From Soehngenia sp. (GTDB lineage: Bacteria; Bacillota; Clostridia; Tissierellales; Tissierellaceae), in NCBI GenBank assembly GCA_024637045.1, contig JAGXFX010000003.1, positions 1-64,000 of the forward strand: a stretch of 64,000 nucleotides of DNA, in the 5' to 3' direction. This document shows, in pieces, positions 28,517 through 38,053 of the stretch. Position 1 is the first letter of the stretch. Every line of letters begins with the position of its first letter. The notes beneath the pieces are model-generated. The model saw only the letters and a list, made by a program, of their open reading frames with translations, was not told where the DNA came from and did not search any database. The position numbers and the translations under genes are program-made.

Positions 28517-30478
28517 ATGAAAAAATGGAAAAAGGTAGTATTACTTTTGTTGACTATTATTGGTATTCCCATGATAATCAAATTGGATGTTAAGATAAGG
28601 TATGATATGGATCTATTAGAATTCATAGAATACAATGCTGAATTGACTGCAGAAGAGATTAGTCTTATAGGGGAAAGACCCATAAATGTAGGTGTTTATG
28701 ATGATCCTCCTCTATCGTTTACAAATGAATTTAATAATTACAACGCTGGTATTGTAGTTGATTACATATCTCAATTAGCAATTGAGACCAGAAGTAATAT
28801 GAATCTCAAAGTTAGGCAAGAAGAATCAATCATGGATTCATTGAAGAGTAATGATGTTGATATTATTGTGATGGAGAATAGTCGAGAGAACTCTGAGATT
28901 TTGGATTTGTCTTTACCACTTTGTGTAGTAAAAACGAAAATCTTAGTGCCAGTTAATTCGGGGATTAATAATATACAGGATCTTGAAGGACAGAAAATTG
29001 TTACCCTTAAGAATGATAATGTCAATGGCAGAATCTCAGATTATTTTAAAGACCGAGCGAATGTTGAGCTGGTAGAAGTTGACAACATATATCAGTGTTT
29101 TGCATTAATGAGAAACAAGGGAGTTTCTGGGTTTGTAGGTGACGATATGGAAGCTGTTCACTTTTTGAATGTAACAAACAAAAGTAATAGCTACAGGTTC
29201 TTGGATATGGTGCTTTTTGAGAAAGAAATCTCACTCGCAACAAAAAAAGATAACGATCAGCTGATAAGCATCATAAATAAGGGCATACTGGAAATGAAAA
29301 GAAAGAATCTGATTGTACAAACTCAGTACAAGTGGCTTGGTGATTTTGACACTGACAGTCTGGATTTGAGGACTATTCAAACTACATATAATATAATCCT
29401 GGGTGTTTTGGCTATTGTGAGTGCGTTCGCAAGTTGGAATTATGTAATAACTCAAAGAGTAAATACTAAAACAAGAGAACTTTCTGAAAGCAAAGAGGAA
29501 CTTAGACTAATTATTGATACCATGCAAAATGGATTAATGGTAATTGATGATAGTTCAACGATTGTTGAGTGCAATGATTTTCTTGAAGGACTTATTGAAG
29601 TCCCAAGAAAGAGTCTTCTTGGGAAAAAATACAGTGAGATTAATAGTTTGGAGCCATTTATCAAGGAAGAAAACATGAATAAGTTGACAAGTATTGGCAA
29701 TAATTACTACTACATTTCAAAGCAAAGGGTTTCTAATAACAAGTGTTTGATAATGATTGAGGATTATACTGAAAATTATCTTAGAGAGAAGAGTGCGAGA
29801 CAAGAGTCAAAGATGGTTGCTGTTGGACAGTTATCAGCTGGATTAGCTCATGAAATAAGAAATCCTCTGGGATTAATAAAGAGTTACAACTTTATTATCG
29901 AGAAACATAAGATTAATGATTTATGTGATCACGCCGTACAAGTTATCGATAACTCGGTTGATAGGATCAATAAGCTTATAGAGAATCTGTTGAGATTCTC
30001 AAAATTATCAAACGATGAGATAAAGTACGTGAAGTTGGGTGAACTCTTTAATGATATTATTGAGTCCAAAAACAAACGAATTATAGAAAATGATATTGAA
30101 GTTAATGTTTCGTTTAAGAGTAATTGTGAGCAAGGGGTAGCTATTAACGAAGATATTCTGAGGATGGTTGTGTATAATCTGATTGATAATGGCATAGACT
30201 CATTTATCGGAATTGAGAGGGAGATTAAAAAGGTATCAGTAATAGTAGAAGCTATGGAGAATACACTTTGTTTAGAAATATCTGATAACGGTTGTGGAAT
30301 TGGAAAAGACCTAATTGACAAAATATTTGATCCGTTTTATTCAACTAAAGAAAGTGGTACAGGTCTGGGTCTCTATATTATTAGTACTGAAATTATGAAT
30401 AATAACGGTAGTATCTCAGTTATTAGTTCAGTTGATGAAGGCACCACTTTTAATATAAAATTACCTATTACGGGGTGA
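28517..30478 (+). CDS. Sensor histidine kinase with periplasmic substrate-binding domain
   Basis: The 653-residue protein has an N-terminal membrane anchor (KKVVLLLLTIIGIPMII), then a type-3 solute-binding domain (about 50-285) with INVGVYDDPPLSF and LEGQKIVTLKN. A second membrane segment (about 293-313) is followed by a PAS domain (about 330-425), HisKA with LAHEIRNPLG (phospho-His about 445), and HATPase_c with NLIDNGIDSF, DNGCGIGKD and GTGLGLYI. ATG 28517 follows GAGG by 6 bases; ATG 28505 has no site. It overlaps in function with the NtrC-type regulator 4 bases downstream. Together they probably sense a small extracellular solute and drive the TRAP operon. Confidence 0.92.
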   Translation: MKKWKKVVLLLLTIIGIPMIIKLDVKIRYDMDLLEFIEYNAELTAEEISLIGERPINVGVYDDPPLSFTNEFNNYNAGIVVDYISQLAIETRSNMNLKVRQEESIMDSLKSNDVDIIVMENSRENSEILDLSLPLCVVKTKILVPVNSGINNIQDLEGQKIVTLKNDNVNGRISDYFKDRANVELVEVDNIYQCFALMRNKGVSGFVGDDMEAVHFLNVTNKSNSYRFLDMVLFEKEISLATKKDNDQLISIINKGILEMKRKNLIVQTQYKWLGDFDTDSLDLRTIQTTYNIILGVLAIVSAFASWNYVITQRVNTKTRELSESKEELRLIIDTMQNGLMVIDDSSTIVECNDFLEGLIEVPRKSLLGKKYSEINSLEPFIKEENMNKLTSIGNNYYYISKQRVSNNKCLIMIEDYTENYLREKSARQESKMVAVGQLSAGLAHEIRNPLGLIKSYNFIIEKHKINDLCDHAVQVIDNSVDRINKLIENLLRFSKLSNDEIKYVKLGELFNDIIESKNKRIIENDIEVNVSFKSNCEQGVAINEDILRMVVYNLIDNGIDSFIGIEREIKKVSVIVEAMENTLCLEISDNGCGIGKDLIDKIFDPFYSTKESGTGLGLYIISTEIMNNNGSISVISSVDEGTTFNIKLPITG

Positions 30479-30482
30479 AAAA

Positions 30483-31868
30483 ATGATAAAAAGAAAAGGA
30501 TACAAAATATTAATAGTAGATGATGAAGTTGAGTACCAAAAGGTACTTTCATTAATTTTATCAGACTTGGGCTACAACATTGCAAGCTGTTCAAATGGAT
30601 TGGAAGCAATGAAATATTTAAGTAACAATTTTGTAGATTTAGTGGTAACTGATATTAAAATGCCAGTTATGGATGGTCTTCAACTTATCAAGAAAATAAT
30701 GGATAAAAACTATAGTCTAGATATTATCGTTTTGACAGCTTTTGGCAGTATAGAAAGTGCCATAGATTCAATAAAATTTGGAGCTAATGATTACTTTGTA
30801 AAAAGCAATGATCTTAATGAGTTGGTTATGAAGGTCGATAGACTTGCCAAAATTCGCAGGCTAGAAAGAAAGAGCTATGTTTTGTTGGACAATCAAAACA
30901 AAACAGAAATTTTCATAGAATCAAGAAATGAAGAGTATCTCAAACTCTTGGAAATGTGTAAAAGAGCTGCAGATACAGGTATAAACATATTATTGTATGG
31001 GGAATCTGGAGTTGGGAAAGAAGTAATTGCAAATTATATTCATCGATTGAGCGGAAGAAGAGAGGAACCATTTGTACCAATAAATTGCCAAGCATTTCCT
31101 GAAGGAGTGATTGAATCAGAGTTATTTGGACATGAAAAAGGATCATTTACAGGAGCGGTTGATACTAGAATTGGAAAATTTGAACAGGCAAATTTAGGAA
31201 CCTTGTTTCTTGATGAGATAGGCGACCTTCCTCTACAAACCCAGGGCAAATTACTTCGTGCTATTGAAAGTCGTAGAATTGAGAGAATCGGAAGCAATAA
31301 ATCAATAGACCTAGATACTAGATTCATATCTGCAACGAACAAGGATTTATCAGTAGGAATAAAGGAAGGTAATTTCAGGGAAGATCTTTTGTATAGAATA
31401 AATACTCTAACACTTGAAATTCCACCTTTGAGAGAAAGAAGAGAAGACATCCCAGCATTAATTGAATTCTTTACCAGAAAGACTGCTTCTGAGCAAAAGA
31501 AGAAGATTGTTAGTATTGATGAGGATGTTCAGGAGTACTTAATTAGCTACAATTACCCAGGAAATATTAGAGAACTTAAAAATATAATTGAAAGAATGAT
31601 AACTCTCAGCAATGATGGAGTGGTTACTATTAGTGATATGCTGATGCCCATTAACTGTAAAGAGAAAAAAGCTGCTGAAGTTAATGAAGGGAAGAATCTT
31701 AAAAGGGCTCGCGAAACTTTTGAAAATAGATTTATCAAGAACGCTTTATCTAACAATAATGGCAATGTTACAAAAACTGCAGGTGAACTAGAGATAAGCA
31801 CCAGACAGTTATGGAATAAGATAAATCAGTACAAGATAAATTTAGAAACAATGAATAAAAATTCATAG
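30483..31868 (+). CDS. Sigma-54-dependent response regulator (NtrC family)
   Basis: The protein has 461 residues: receiver domain (1-118, phospho-acceptor D57 in VVTDIKMP, T in VLTAFGS), AAA+ domain with GESGVGKE (Walker A), GSFTGA at about 219-224 (the GAFTGA sigma-54 contact loop with S for A), FLDEIGDLP (Walker B) and a C-terminal Fis-type helix-turn-helix (NNGNVTKTAGELEISTRQLW). GGGGTGA lies upstream and the spacing to the kinase stop is 4 bases, so the two are one operon. A terminator follows. The sigma-54 promoter before dctP is its probable target. Confidence 0.94.
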   Translation: MIKRKGYKILIVDDEVEYQKVLSLILSDLGYNIASCSNGLEAMKYLSNNFVDLVVTDIKMPVMDGLQLIKKIMDKNYSLDIIVLTAFGSIESAIDSIKFGANDYFVKSNDLNELVMKVDRLAKIRRLERKSYVLLDNQNKTEIFIESRNEEYLKLLEMCKRAADTGINILLYGESGVGKEVIANYIHRLSGRREEPFVPINCQAFPEGVIESELFGHEKGSFTGAVDTRIGKFEQANLGTLFLDEIGDLPLQTQGKLLRAIESRRIERIGSNKSIDLDTRFISATNKDLSVGIKEGNFREDLLYRINTLTLEIPPLRERREDIPALIEFFTRKTASEQKKKIVSIDEDVQEYLISYNYPGNIRELKNIIERMITLSNDGVVTISDMLMPINCKEKKAAEVNEGKNLKRARETFENRFIKNALSNNNGNVTKTAGELEISTRQLWNKINQYKINLETMNKNS

Positions 31869-31879
31869 TAAAAGAATGT

Positions 31880-31911
31880 GAGCGTGAAATATTATTCACG
31901 CTTATTTTTTT
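31880..31911 (+). terminator. Terminator after the response regulator
   Basis: GAGCGTGAA and TTCACGCTT flank a 6-base loop, followed by ATTTTTTTG. Confidence 0.8.
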
Positions 31912-31983
31912 GCGTTTAATTATTTGACATTCATAAATGGCTTAAAGTCAAGAAAGTTTAATTTTTAATTGTTAGAAATATTG

Positions 31984-31999
31984 TGGCATAGAAATTGCA
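31984..31999 (+). promoter_or_regulatory. Sigma-54 promoter (-24/-12) of the TRAP operon
   Basis: TGGCATAGAAATTGCA matches the TGGCAC-N5-TTGC consensus with correct spacing, 49 bases before the dctP start. About 35 bases upstream, TTGAC (31924-31928) and GTCAA (31948-31952) form an inverted repeat that could be the regulator's enhancer site; that part is speculative. Confidence 0.8.
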
Positions 32000-32047
32000 A
32001 ATATAATTACTAAGAATTTAATAATAAAAAAAGAGAGGATGAAATTA

Positions 32048-33070
32048 ATGAAAAAAAGTAAAATTATTGCTATCATTTTGACGCTGACAATGATTATGAG
32101 TTTTGTGGCAGGCTGTGGAAATAATGGAAATGAAGCAGAAGAGGAAGGTCCAATTGTCATCAAAATAGGACATACAGATTCTTCTCAAAGATCCACACAC
32201 ATTTGGAGTGAAGCTTTAGGCGAATACCTTGAGGAAAACGCACCAGGAAGATTCCAGGTCGAAGTATACTCAGATGGACAACTTGGGGATACTCCGGATT
32301 TAGTATCAGGAATTAAACTTGGTACTGTTACAATGATGTTTGACCTTTCATCAGTACTTACAGCAGCAGCAGGACCTGCTTCAACTAGCATCGATCTTCC
32401 CTATTTATATCCATCTTTTAATGATTGGGAAAAGGGTACATTTGAAAACGGAGGTCTAGAACTCTTTAATGAGACACTTGAAGAGGCAGGCTATTACTGT
32501 ATTGACATGTATTACAATGGAATGAGACAAGTAATAAGCAGGGATAAAATATATCATACATCGGAAGATTTTAAAGGTCAGAAAATAAGAATTGCACAGA
32601 ATGATTTGAATATCAAGATATGGGATGCAATGGGAGCAAATCCTACTCCGATGGCTTGGGGTGAAGTTGTTACATCACTATCACAAGGACAAATAAATGC
32701 ACTTGATCATTCACTAGGGGTATTCAACGATTTTAATCTTCATGAAATTGCTCCTTATGTTACATTAACAAATCATGCTAGCTCACCATTTCCAATCATT
32801 ACTTCGAGAGATTGGATTGAGTCACTTGACCCTGCTGACAGAGAAGTTCTAGAAGCTGGAGTTAAGGAAGTTGCCAAGAACCAGAGAGCGGAAGAATTTG
32901 CAAAAGAGCAAGATTATATAGAAAGATTTAAGAATGAAGGTGCCGAAGTATATGAATTAACTGATGCTGAGGTAAAGGCATTCCAAGATTCAGTACAGTC
33001 TGTATATGAATATCAAAGAGAGCTTGTCGGAGATGAAATGGTTGATAGATGGTTGGATACTCGTCCATAA
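32048..33070 (+). CDS. dctP: TRAP transporter substrate-binding lipoprotein
   Basis: DctP proteins capture organic acids outside the membrane for sodium-driven TRAP uptake. The 340-residue precursor has a lipoprotein signal with the lipobox FVAG-C23. It shows IKIGHTDSSQRSTH, FQVEVYSDGQLGD, a GQKIRIAQND stretch (the family arginine that binds carboxylate) and NPTPMAWGEVVTSLSQGQINALDH. ATG 32048 is preferred because AGAGAGG lies 9 bases upstream; an ATG at 32039 is too close. It is first in the dctP-dctQ-dctM operon behind a sigma-54 promoter. The ligand is probably a carboxylate such as a C4-dicarboxylate or sugar acid, but the sequence does not fix it. Confidence 0.93.
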   Translation: MKKSKIIAIILTLTMIMSFVAGCGNNGNEAEEEGPIVIKIGHTDSSQRSTHIWSEALGEYLEENAPGRFQVEVYSDGQLGDTPDLVSGIKLGTVTMMFDLSSVLTAAAGPASTSIDLPYLYPSFNDWEKGTFENGGLELFNETLEEAGYYCIDMYYNGMRQVISRDKIYHTSEDFKGQKIRIAQNDLNIKIWDAMGANPTPMAWGEVVTSLSQGQINALDHSLGVFNDFNLHEIAPYVTLTNHASSPFPIITSRDWIESLDPADREVLEAGVKEVAKNQRAEEFAKEQDYIERFKNEGAEVYELTDAEVKAFQDSVQSVYEYQRELVGDEMVDRWLDTRP

Positions 33071-33119
33071 AGATAGGTTTTACGATAATTGAACGAGGTA
33101 TAGTTTAAGATGAGAAAAT

Positions 33120-33158
33120 GAGCCAACGAAGATTTGCTCAACTCGTTGGCTTAATTTT
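33120..33158 (+). terminator. Intercistronic stem-loop between dctP and dctQ
   Basis: GAGCCAACGA pairs with TCGTTGGCTT across 13 bases and is followed by AATTTTA. A weak T-tract suggests partial termination or mRNA protection, giving more binding protein than permease. Confidence 0.65.
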
Positions 33159-33199
33159 AAAACCTATTTACTAAATAATAATTATGACCAAGTCATATG

Positions 33200-33244
33200 A
33201 AAGGAGGAAGTCCGTTACTTTCTCATATAAAGTAATGATTAAGT
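33200..33244 (+). promoter_or_regulatory. Distant ribosome site and hairpin before dctQ
   Basis: A strong AAAGGAGG (33200-33207) lies 37 bases before ATG 33245, and an in-frame stop at 33236 rules out an earlier start. Between them GTTACTTT (33214-33221) can pair with AAAGTAAT (33229-33236), which would bring the two closer. Confidence 0.4.
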
Positions 33245-33745
33245 ATGAAAAAAATACTAAAAATTTTGGATAGAGTAGAAGATACAGCTTTGATATTAAT
33301 GTTTATGGCTATGGTAGGAGCGATTTTTCTTCAGGTTGTTATGAGATTTGTATTTAACAATTCATCTTCATGGTCTGAGGAATTAGGTAAATTTCTATTT
33401 GTTTGGTTATCATGGTTAGGAATAAGCATTGGTCATAGAAGAAAAGAACATATAAAAATAACTATGTTAGTGGATAAGCTACCCGAAAAGTTGAGATTAA
33501 TGTCTGAAGCATTTACAGAAATAATACTTATAGCAATTTGTGGAGTGACCCTTTATTACGGAATTATAATGATTGGAATACAGTGGAAAGTACCATACGC
33601 TGGGATAAAAATAAGCACTTCGTGGGGCTATTTATCCTTAGTAGTCGGTTGTGGGCTATTTATTCTTAGGGCAACAATATTTCTAATTGAGATAATTAAA
33701 AATATAAGAAATTCTGGATCCTCGCTTGAAGGGGGGGAAGTGTAA
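33245..33745 (+). CDS. dctQ: TRAP transporter small permease
   Basis: The 166-residue DctQ protein has four predicted membrane segments (about 16-38, 50-68, 88-108, 128-150). It includes the family-typical VVMRFVFNNSSSWSEELGKFLFVWLSWLG stretch, abbreviated here: NNSSSWSEE then FVWLSWLG. It assembles with DctM in the membrane. The stop overlaps the dctM start (TAATG), so the two are translationally coupled. Its own ribosome site is unusually distant. Confidence 0.92.
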   Translation: MKKILKILDRVEDTALILMFMAMVGAIFLQVVMRFVFNNSSSWSEELGKFLFVWLSWLGISIGHRRKEHIKITMLVDKLPEKLRLMSEAFTEIILIAICGVTLYYGIIMIGIQWKVPYAGIKISTSWGYLSLVVGCGLFILRATIFLIEIIKNIRNSGSSLEGGEV

Positions 33746-35061
33746 TGGCAGTTCCTGTATTGTTTATTCTCTTGTTTATGTTACTCTTACTGGGAGTTCC
33801 AGTTGGATTTGCAATAGGCGGTGCTACTATGGTATCTATGCTTGCATTTTCAGATTTAAACATGGCAATAAATGCTCAATACGCTTATAGTGGTATCTTC
33901 TCATTTACTGTTATGGCGATACCTTTTTTTATGTTGGCAGGATTGATAATGTCTACTGGAGGTATAGCAAGGAAAATTGTTAACTTTGCTTCCACGTTAA
34001 TAAGCTTTGTTAATGGTGCTATTGCAAGCGTTACGCTTATAGCTTGCATGTTTTTCGGAGCATTATCAGGTTCGGGCATGGCAACTACATCTGCGATTGG
34101 TGGAATGATGATCCCAGAAATGAAAAAGAGAGGTTATGATCCATCCTATGCTGCAACAGTTGTTAGCTTCGGTGGGATAGTAGGACCTATCATACCCCCG
34201 AGTTTGTCATTTGTTCTTTATGGAGCTACAACTGGTGTATCAATATCGCAATTATTCTTGGCAGGAATATTGCCGGGTATCCTTTTGGGAGTTATGTTTG
34301 TTGGTGCGAATATTGCGATATGTACGATAAAAGGCATGGATTTAAAGCCAAAAAAAATAAGTGAGCCAGATGAAATAGTTCCAATAACGGTTGCCCTGAA
34401 ATTTAGGCTAATGGAAATTTGGAAAAGTTTGAAAGAAGGTTTCTGGGCCCTGCTATCACCTGTAATTATACTAGGCGGCATATACTCTGGTGTATTTACA
34501 CCTACTGAAGCAGCTTGCATTTCAGTAGTTTATTCGATGATAATAAGCTTATTTGTATACAAGGATCTTTCATTTGCTGGGTTAAAAGATGTTTTTCTGG
34601 CAACAGCAGTTCTAAATGGAATAACATCTTTCTTGCTTGGCTATTCTACTGTATTTTCAACTTTCATGACTTATGAAAGGATTCCACAAATGATTACTGA
34701 GTTCCTTACGAATGTATCAACCAATCCAATGATAGTACTAATGTTTGTTAATCTAATATTATTGGCAGTTGGATTATTTTTAGATACAGTCCCAGCAATT
34801 ATTGTTATGGCACCAATGCTAATGCCTACAGTTAGAGCCCTTGAGATTAACCCTGTTCATTTCGGTGTAGTTATGGCTGTAAACCTTGCAATAGGATTAT
34901 GCACTCCTCCATATGGATGCAATTTGTTTGTTGGTGCAGCAGTGGCAAAAGTAAAATTGGAGAGTATGTTTAAACATATAATCCCTTTCTTTATCATTGC
35001 ACTAGTAGGTCTTGCAATAATCACATATGTTCCGTGGCTGTCATTGGTGTTTCTTAAATAG
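33745..35061 (+). CDS. dctM: TRAP transporter large permease
   Basis: The 438-residue DctM protein has about 12 hydrophobic segments and is the sodium-coupled transport subunit. Family motifs include LLLGVPVGFAIGG at the start, FFMLAGLIMSTGGIA, FFGALSGSGMATTSAIG, GGIVGPIIPPSL and a C-terminal NLAIGLCTPPYGCNLFV. GGGGGGG lies upstream and the ATG overlaps the dctQ stop. A terminator follows 40 bases after the stop, closing the operon. Confidence 0.95.
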   Translation: MAVPVLFILLFMLLLLGVPVGFAIGGATMVSMLAFSDLNMAINAQYAYSGIFSFTVMAIPFFMLAGLIMSTGGIARKIVNFASTLISFVNGAIASVTLIACMFFGALSGSGMATTSAIGGMMIPEMKKRGYDPSYAATVVSFGGIVGPIIPPSLSFVLYGATTGVSISQLFLAGILPGILLGVMFVGANIAICTIKGMDLKPKKISEPDEIVPITVALKFRLMEIWKSLKEGFWALLSPVIILGGIYSGVFTPTEAACISVVYSMIISLFVYKDLSFAGLKDVFLATAVLNGITSFLLGYSTVFSTFMTYERIPQMITEFLTNVSTNPMIVLMFVNLILLAVGLFLDTVPAIIVMAPMLMPTVRALEINPVHFGVVMAVNLAIGLCTPPYGCNLFVGAAVAKVKLESMFKHIIPFFIIALVGLAIITYVPWLSLVFLK

Positions 35062-35101
35062 TTTTTCATCCCCCTAATTGACTTAATTGGGTCTAATCAG
35101 G

Positions 35102-35138
35102 AATGCTCTCCCGTGTATATAATTGGAGAGCATTTTTG
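35102..35138 (+). terminator. Terminator of the TRAP operon
   Basis: AATGCTCTCC and GGAGAGCATT flank a 13-base loop, followed by TTTTG. Confidence 0.85.
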
Positions 35139-35186
35139 TTAATTAGAAGATATAAGCAATTATAATTATGAAAAGGAGATTTGATA

Positions 35187-35633
35187 ATGGTTGAAATATT
35201 TGATGTTTCATTCGATAGAATTGGAGCAATTAAAAATTTGTGGGAAAAGAATCGGCAATATCATGAGAACAATTCTATATTTTTCGGTGACTTATATCGT
35301 TATATTTCTTTTGATGATAAGGTTAATGATTTTGAAAAATTCCAGGAAGATAAGATCAAAATATCTGTTGCTACGGTAAATGATGAATACATAGGTTACT
35401 GTATATCAACTATAATTGATGATAATGGCGAAATTGCATCAGTTCATGTAGATAAATCATATAGAAGGATTGGAGTTGGGAAAAAATTAGTGGTTGAACA
35501 TCTCGAATGGTTGAAAGGGAAAAAATGTAAAGTTATTGGAGTTACAGTGTCTCATGAAAATGAGATTACTATAAGTTTTTATAAAAAGCTAGGTTTTTAT
35601 CCGAACACTTTATATATGCAACAAAAGATTTAA
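35187..35633 (+). CDS. GNAT family N-acetyltransferase
   Basis: A 148-residue GNAT protein. The acetyl-CoA-binding signature is clear in IASVHVDKSYRRIGVGKKLV (R-R-x-G-x-G-K type), followed by IGVTVSHENEITISFYKKLGFYPNTLYM, the usual C-terminal beta-bulge region. AAAGGAG lies 8 bases before ATG 35187; a TTG at 35181 is too close. It stands alone between two terminators. The acceptor substrate is unknown. Confidence 0.9.
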   Translation: MVEIFDVSFDRIGAIKNLWEKNRQYHENNSIFFGDLYRYISFDDKVNDFEKFQEDKIKISVATVNDEYIGYCISTIIDDNGEIASVHVDKSYRRIGVGKKLVVEHLEWLKGKKCKVIGVTVSHENEITISFYKKLGFYPNTLYMQQKI

Positions 35634-35742
35634 TGTTGCTTAATTGTTGTAAAAAACAACATCGAATAAAAACATTTCATGCTTCTAGCCGGAAGTGTAA
35701 CAGAACAAAATGACTACTCATTAATTCAAGATCCATGAACTG

Positions 35743-35774
35743 ATCCCTGGAAGTTTAAGACTCCAGGGATTTTT
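35743..35774 (+). terminator. Terminator after the acetyltransferase
   Basis: ATCCCTGG and CCAGGGAT form the stem, followed by TTTT. The remaining bases up to 35914 hold no supported gene. Confidence 0.8.
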
Positions 35775-35914
35775 GGTGCCAGTGTTTATAGGCGATAAGG
35801 TTTGGTTTTTGTTGTGTATAAATTTGGTTGATGATATAGTGAGTCTTAACGATTGATTAAAAGAAAGAATCATTGAATTAGGTTAGATAAAAAGCATGTG
35901 AGGAGATTTTAACA

Positions 35915-36517
35915 ATGAAAAAACTAAGGACAATAATTTTAATTTTTTTAATACTTACTGTTGTAACTTTTGGAGTTCTTGTGATGAGTAATGATACTCT
36001 ATTTCAAACTAGAACCAATATCACTTCAGAAACATCACTAATACAGGATAGATTAGTCGAGTTGTCAGAATGGACAACACTAAGGTATGAGTATAGTAAC
36101 GTCATTGTAAGCCGTACAGAAAGGACCCTATCATTAGGCGTTACTGATATCAACTACGGAGAAGCAATAAGGTTAATCGAGTATTCTGGATATCTAAAAG
36201 CAGGAACAGATCTATCAAAAATTCAAATGACTTATAATGAGCAGTCTGAAGAAATGTTTATAAGAGTCCCAAAATCAAAAATTCTCGATAATGTTGTAGA
36301 GACTGATACAGCGAAAGTGGAAGATGTCAAAGGCAACATATTTTCAGATTATCCTACACAAATAATTTTCGATGAAATAAATGCAGATAAAAGGCAGCTG
36401 GAAGACGAAAAAATCAGCCAAGGATTTTTGGAAGAAGCAGACAATAGAATACGTCAATTGTTGACTTCCTTTTTAGCGACCAATGGATACAATGATGTAG
36501 TTGTCGAATTCTATTAA
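35915..36517 (+). CDS. DUF4230 membrane-anchored protein
   Basis: The 200-residue protein has one N-terminal membrane segment (TIILIFLILTVVTFGVLVM) and an exported domain. LSEWTTLRYEYSNVIV, MFIRVPKSKILDN and the C-terminal FLEEADNRIRQLLTSFL fit DUF4230, a family of unknown function. GAGGAG precedes the ATG. It ends 72 bases before the KaiC-like gene and may be the first gene of that signalling cluster. Confidence 0.8.
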   Translation: MKKLRTIILIFLILTVVTFGVLVMSNDTLFQTRTNITSETSLIQDRLVELSEWTTLRYEYSNVIVSRTERTLSLGVTDINYGEAIRLIEYSGYLKAGTDLSKIQMTYNEQSEEMFIRVPKSKILDNVVETDTAKVEDVKGNIFSDYPTQIIFDEINADKRQLEDEKISQGFLEEADNRIRQLLTSFLATNGYNDVVVEFY

Positions 36518-36588
36518 TTGCTTAAAAGAAGAACCATTATTATTTATAAGGAATAATAATAACAGAGTAATCTTTGGGAGGTATAAAT

Positions 36589-38053
36589 TTGAAAAAAGAC
36601 TTATTAAAATCAGGGATTGCAGGCTTTGATGAAATACTAAAAGGTGGATTAATTCCTTCACGATTTTATTTGGTTAGAGGTGGACCAGGTACAGGCAAAA
36701 CCACTTTAGGGATTCATTTTTTAGTAGAGGGTTTAAAAAACAATGAGAAGTTGCTTTTTGTCAGTATGACTGAAGATGTAGAAAAGATAAAACAAAATGG
36801 GAAAATATTTGGTTTTCCTATGGATGATATAACTTTTTTAGATTTAAGTCCTAAATCGGATTTTTTTTACCAATAATAAGGATTACGATCTTTTTTCTTC
36901 TTCTGAGATTGAAGAAGAACCAATAATTGAGAAATTAATTAATACAGTAAAGAATACCAATCCAGATCGAATATTCTTTGATGGTTTTACTCAACTAAAA
37001 TATCTTTCTTCAGATGATTTCAAGTTTAGAAAGCAGGTATTATCATTTGTCCAATTCTTAAAAGAATATGATTCCACAATTTTATTGACTTCAGAGGTAG
37101 GCACATCCATAAATGATGATGATTTACAATTCATGGTCGATGGGATAATCCATTTAAATTATGAAAATATGGAAAACACTCTGGAAATAAGCAAATACAG
37201 AGGTTCTGGTTTTAATAAAGGGAAACATACGATGAAATTTAAAGATAATGGGCTTGAAGTTTATCCAAAATTGAAAGTGTCAGATTATGACATAACTCCC
37301 AGTAAGAATAAAATTACATCTGGTATTATTGAAATAGACAAAATGCTTTCAGGAGGTATAGAGGAAGGAACGACTACGATGATAACTGGTCCAAGTGGTG
37401 TTGGCAAAACCACATTAGGAACTCAATTTATTAAAAATAGTGCTGAAAAAGGTAAAAAGTCAATAATATATACCTTTGAAGAAAGTCGTAAAACCTTAAT
37501 TGCTAGGAGTATGGCAATCAATATACATTTGGAAGAAATGGTTGAAAACAATAGACTTTTAGTTAAAAAGATTAGTCCCTTCGAATATACTCCTGATGAG
37601 TTTTCATGTGTAGTCAGAAATGATGTTGAAAATCAGGGTGCTTCCATAGTTTTAATAGATTCTATTTCAAGCTATTTTTTATCGTTTAACAGCACTCAGG
37701 GAGAAGTGAACATGGTAAGAGGGCTTCATTCTTTATGCGATTATTTAAAATCACAAGGGGTTACTGTATTAATGACAAATGAGATAAAAAATATTACTGG
37801 GGAGTTTATAATCACTTCTACAGACACTAGCTATTTAGCAGACAATATAATATTTTTACGTTACTTAGAAATGCATGGTAAGTTGGAAAAAGCAATTGGT
37901 GTCTTAAAAAAGAGGATGAGTGGTTTTGAAAATACCATGCGTAGATATAGAATAACATCGGAAGGGATAAATGTAGGAGAGTCTTTAGATAATATGAGAG
38001 GAATTCTAACTGGCAATCCTGAACTTTTAGATGAAAGTTCTGGGAAGAAATAA
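36589..38053 (+). pseudogene. Dual-domain KaiC-like ATPase, frameshifted in an 8-T run
   Basis: TTG 36589, with GGGAGG 7 bases upstream, starts KKDLLKSGIAGFDEILKGG and Walker A1 GGPGTGKTT (31-39). At 36861-36868 a run of eight Ts shifts the frame and the protein stops at 36874-36876 after 95 residues. With seven Ts the frame continues without interruption (TNNKDYDLFSSSEIEEE, Walker B RIFFDGF) into a second RecA-like domain with TGPSGVGKTT (about 266) , TFEES and IVLIDSISSYF, for about 487 residues. This is the KaiC/RadA-like signalling ATPase layout. The second fragment has no good start of its own (only TTG 37085). It could be a real pseudogene, a case of transcriptional slippage, or a sequencing error. 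The stop overlaps the next gene (TAATG). Confidence 0.85.
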
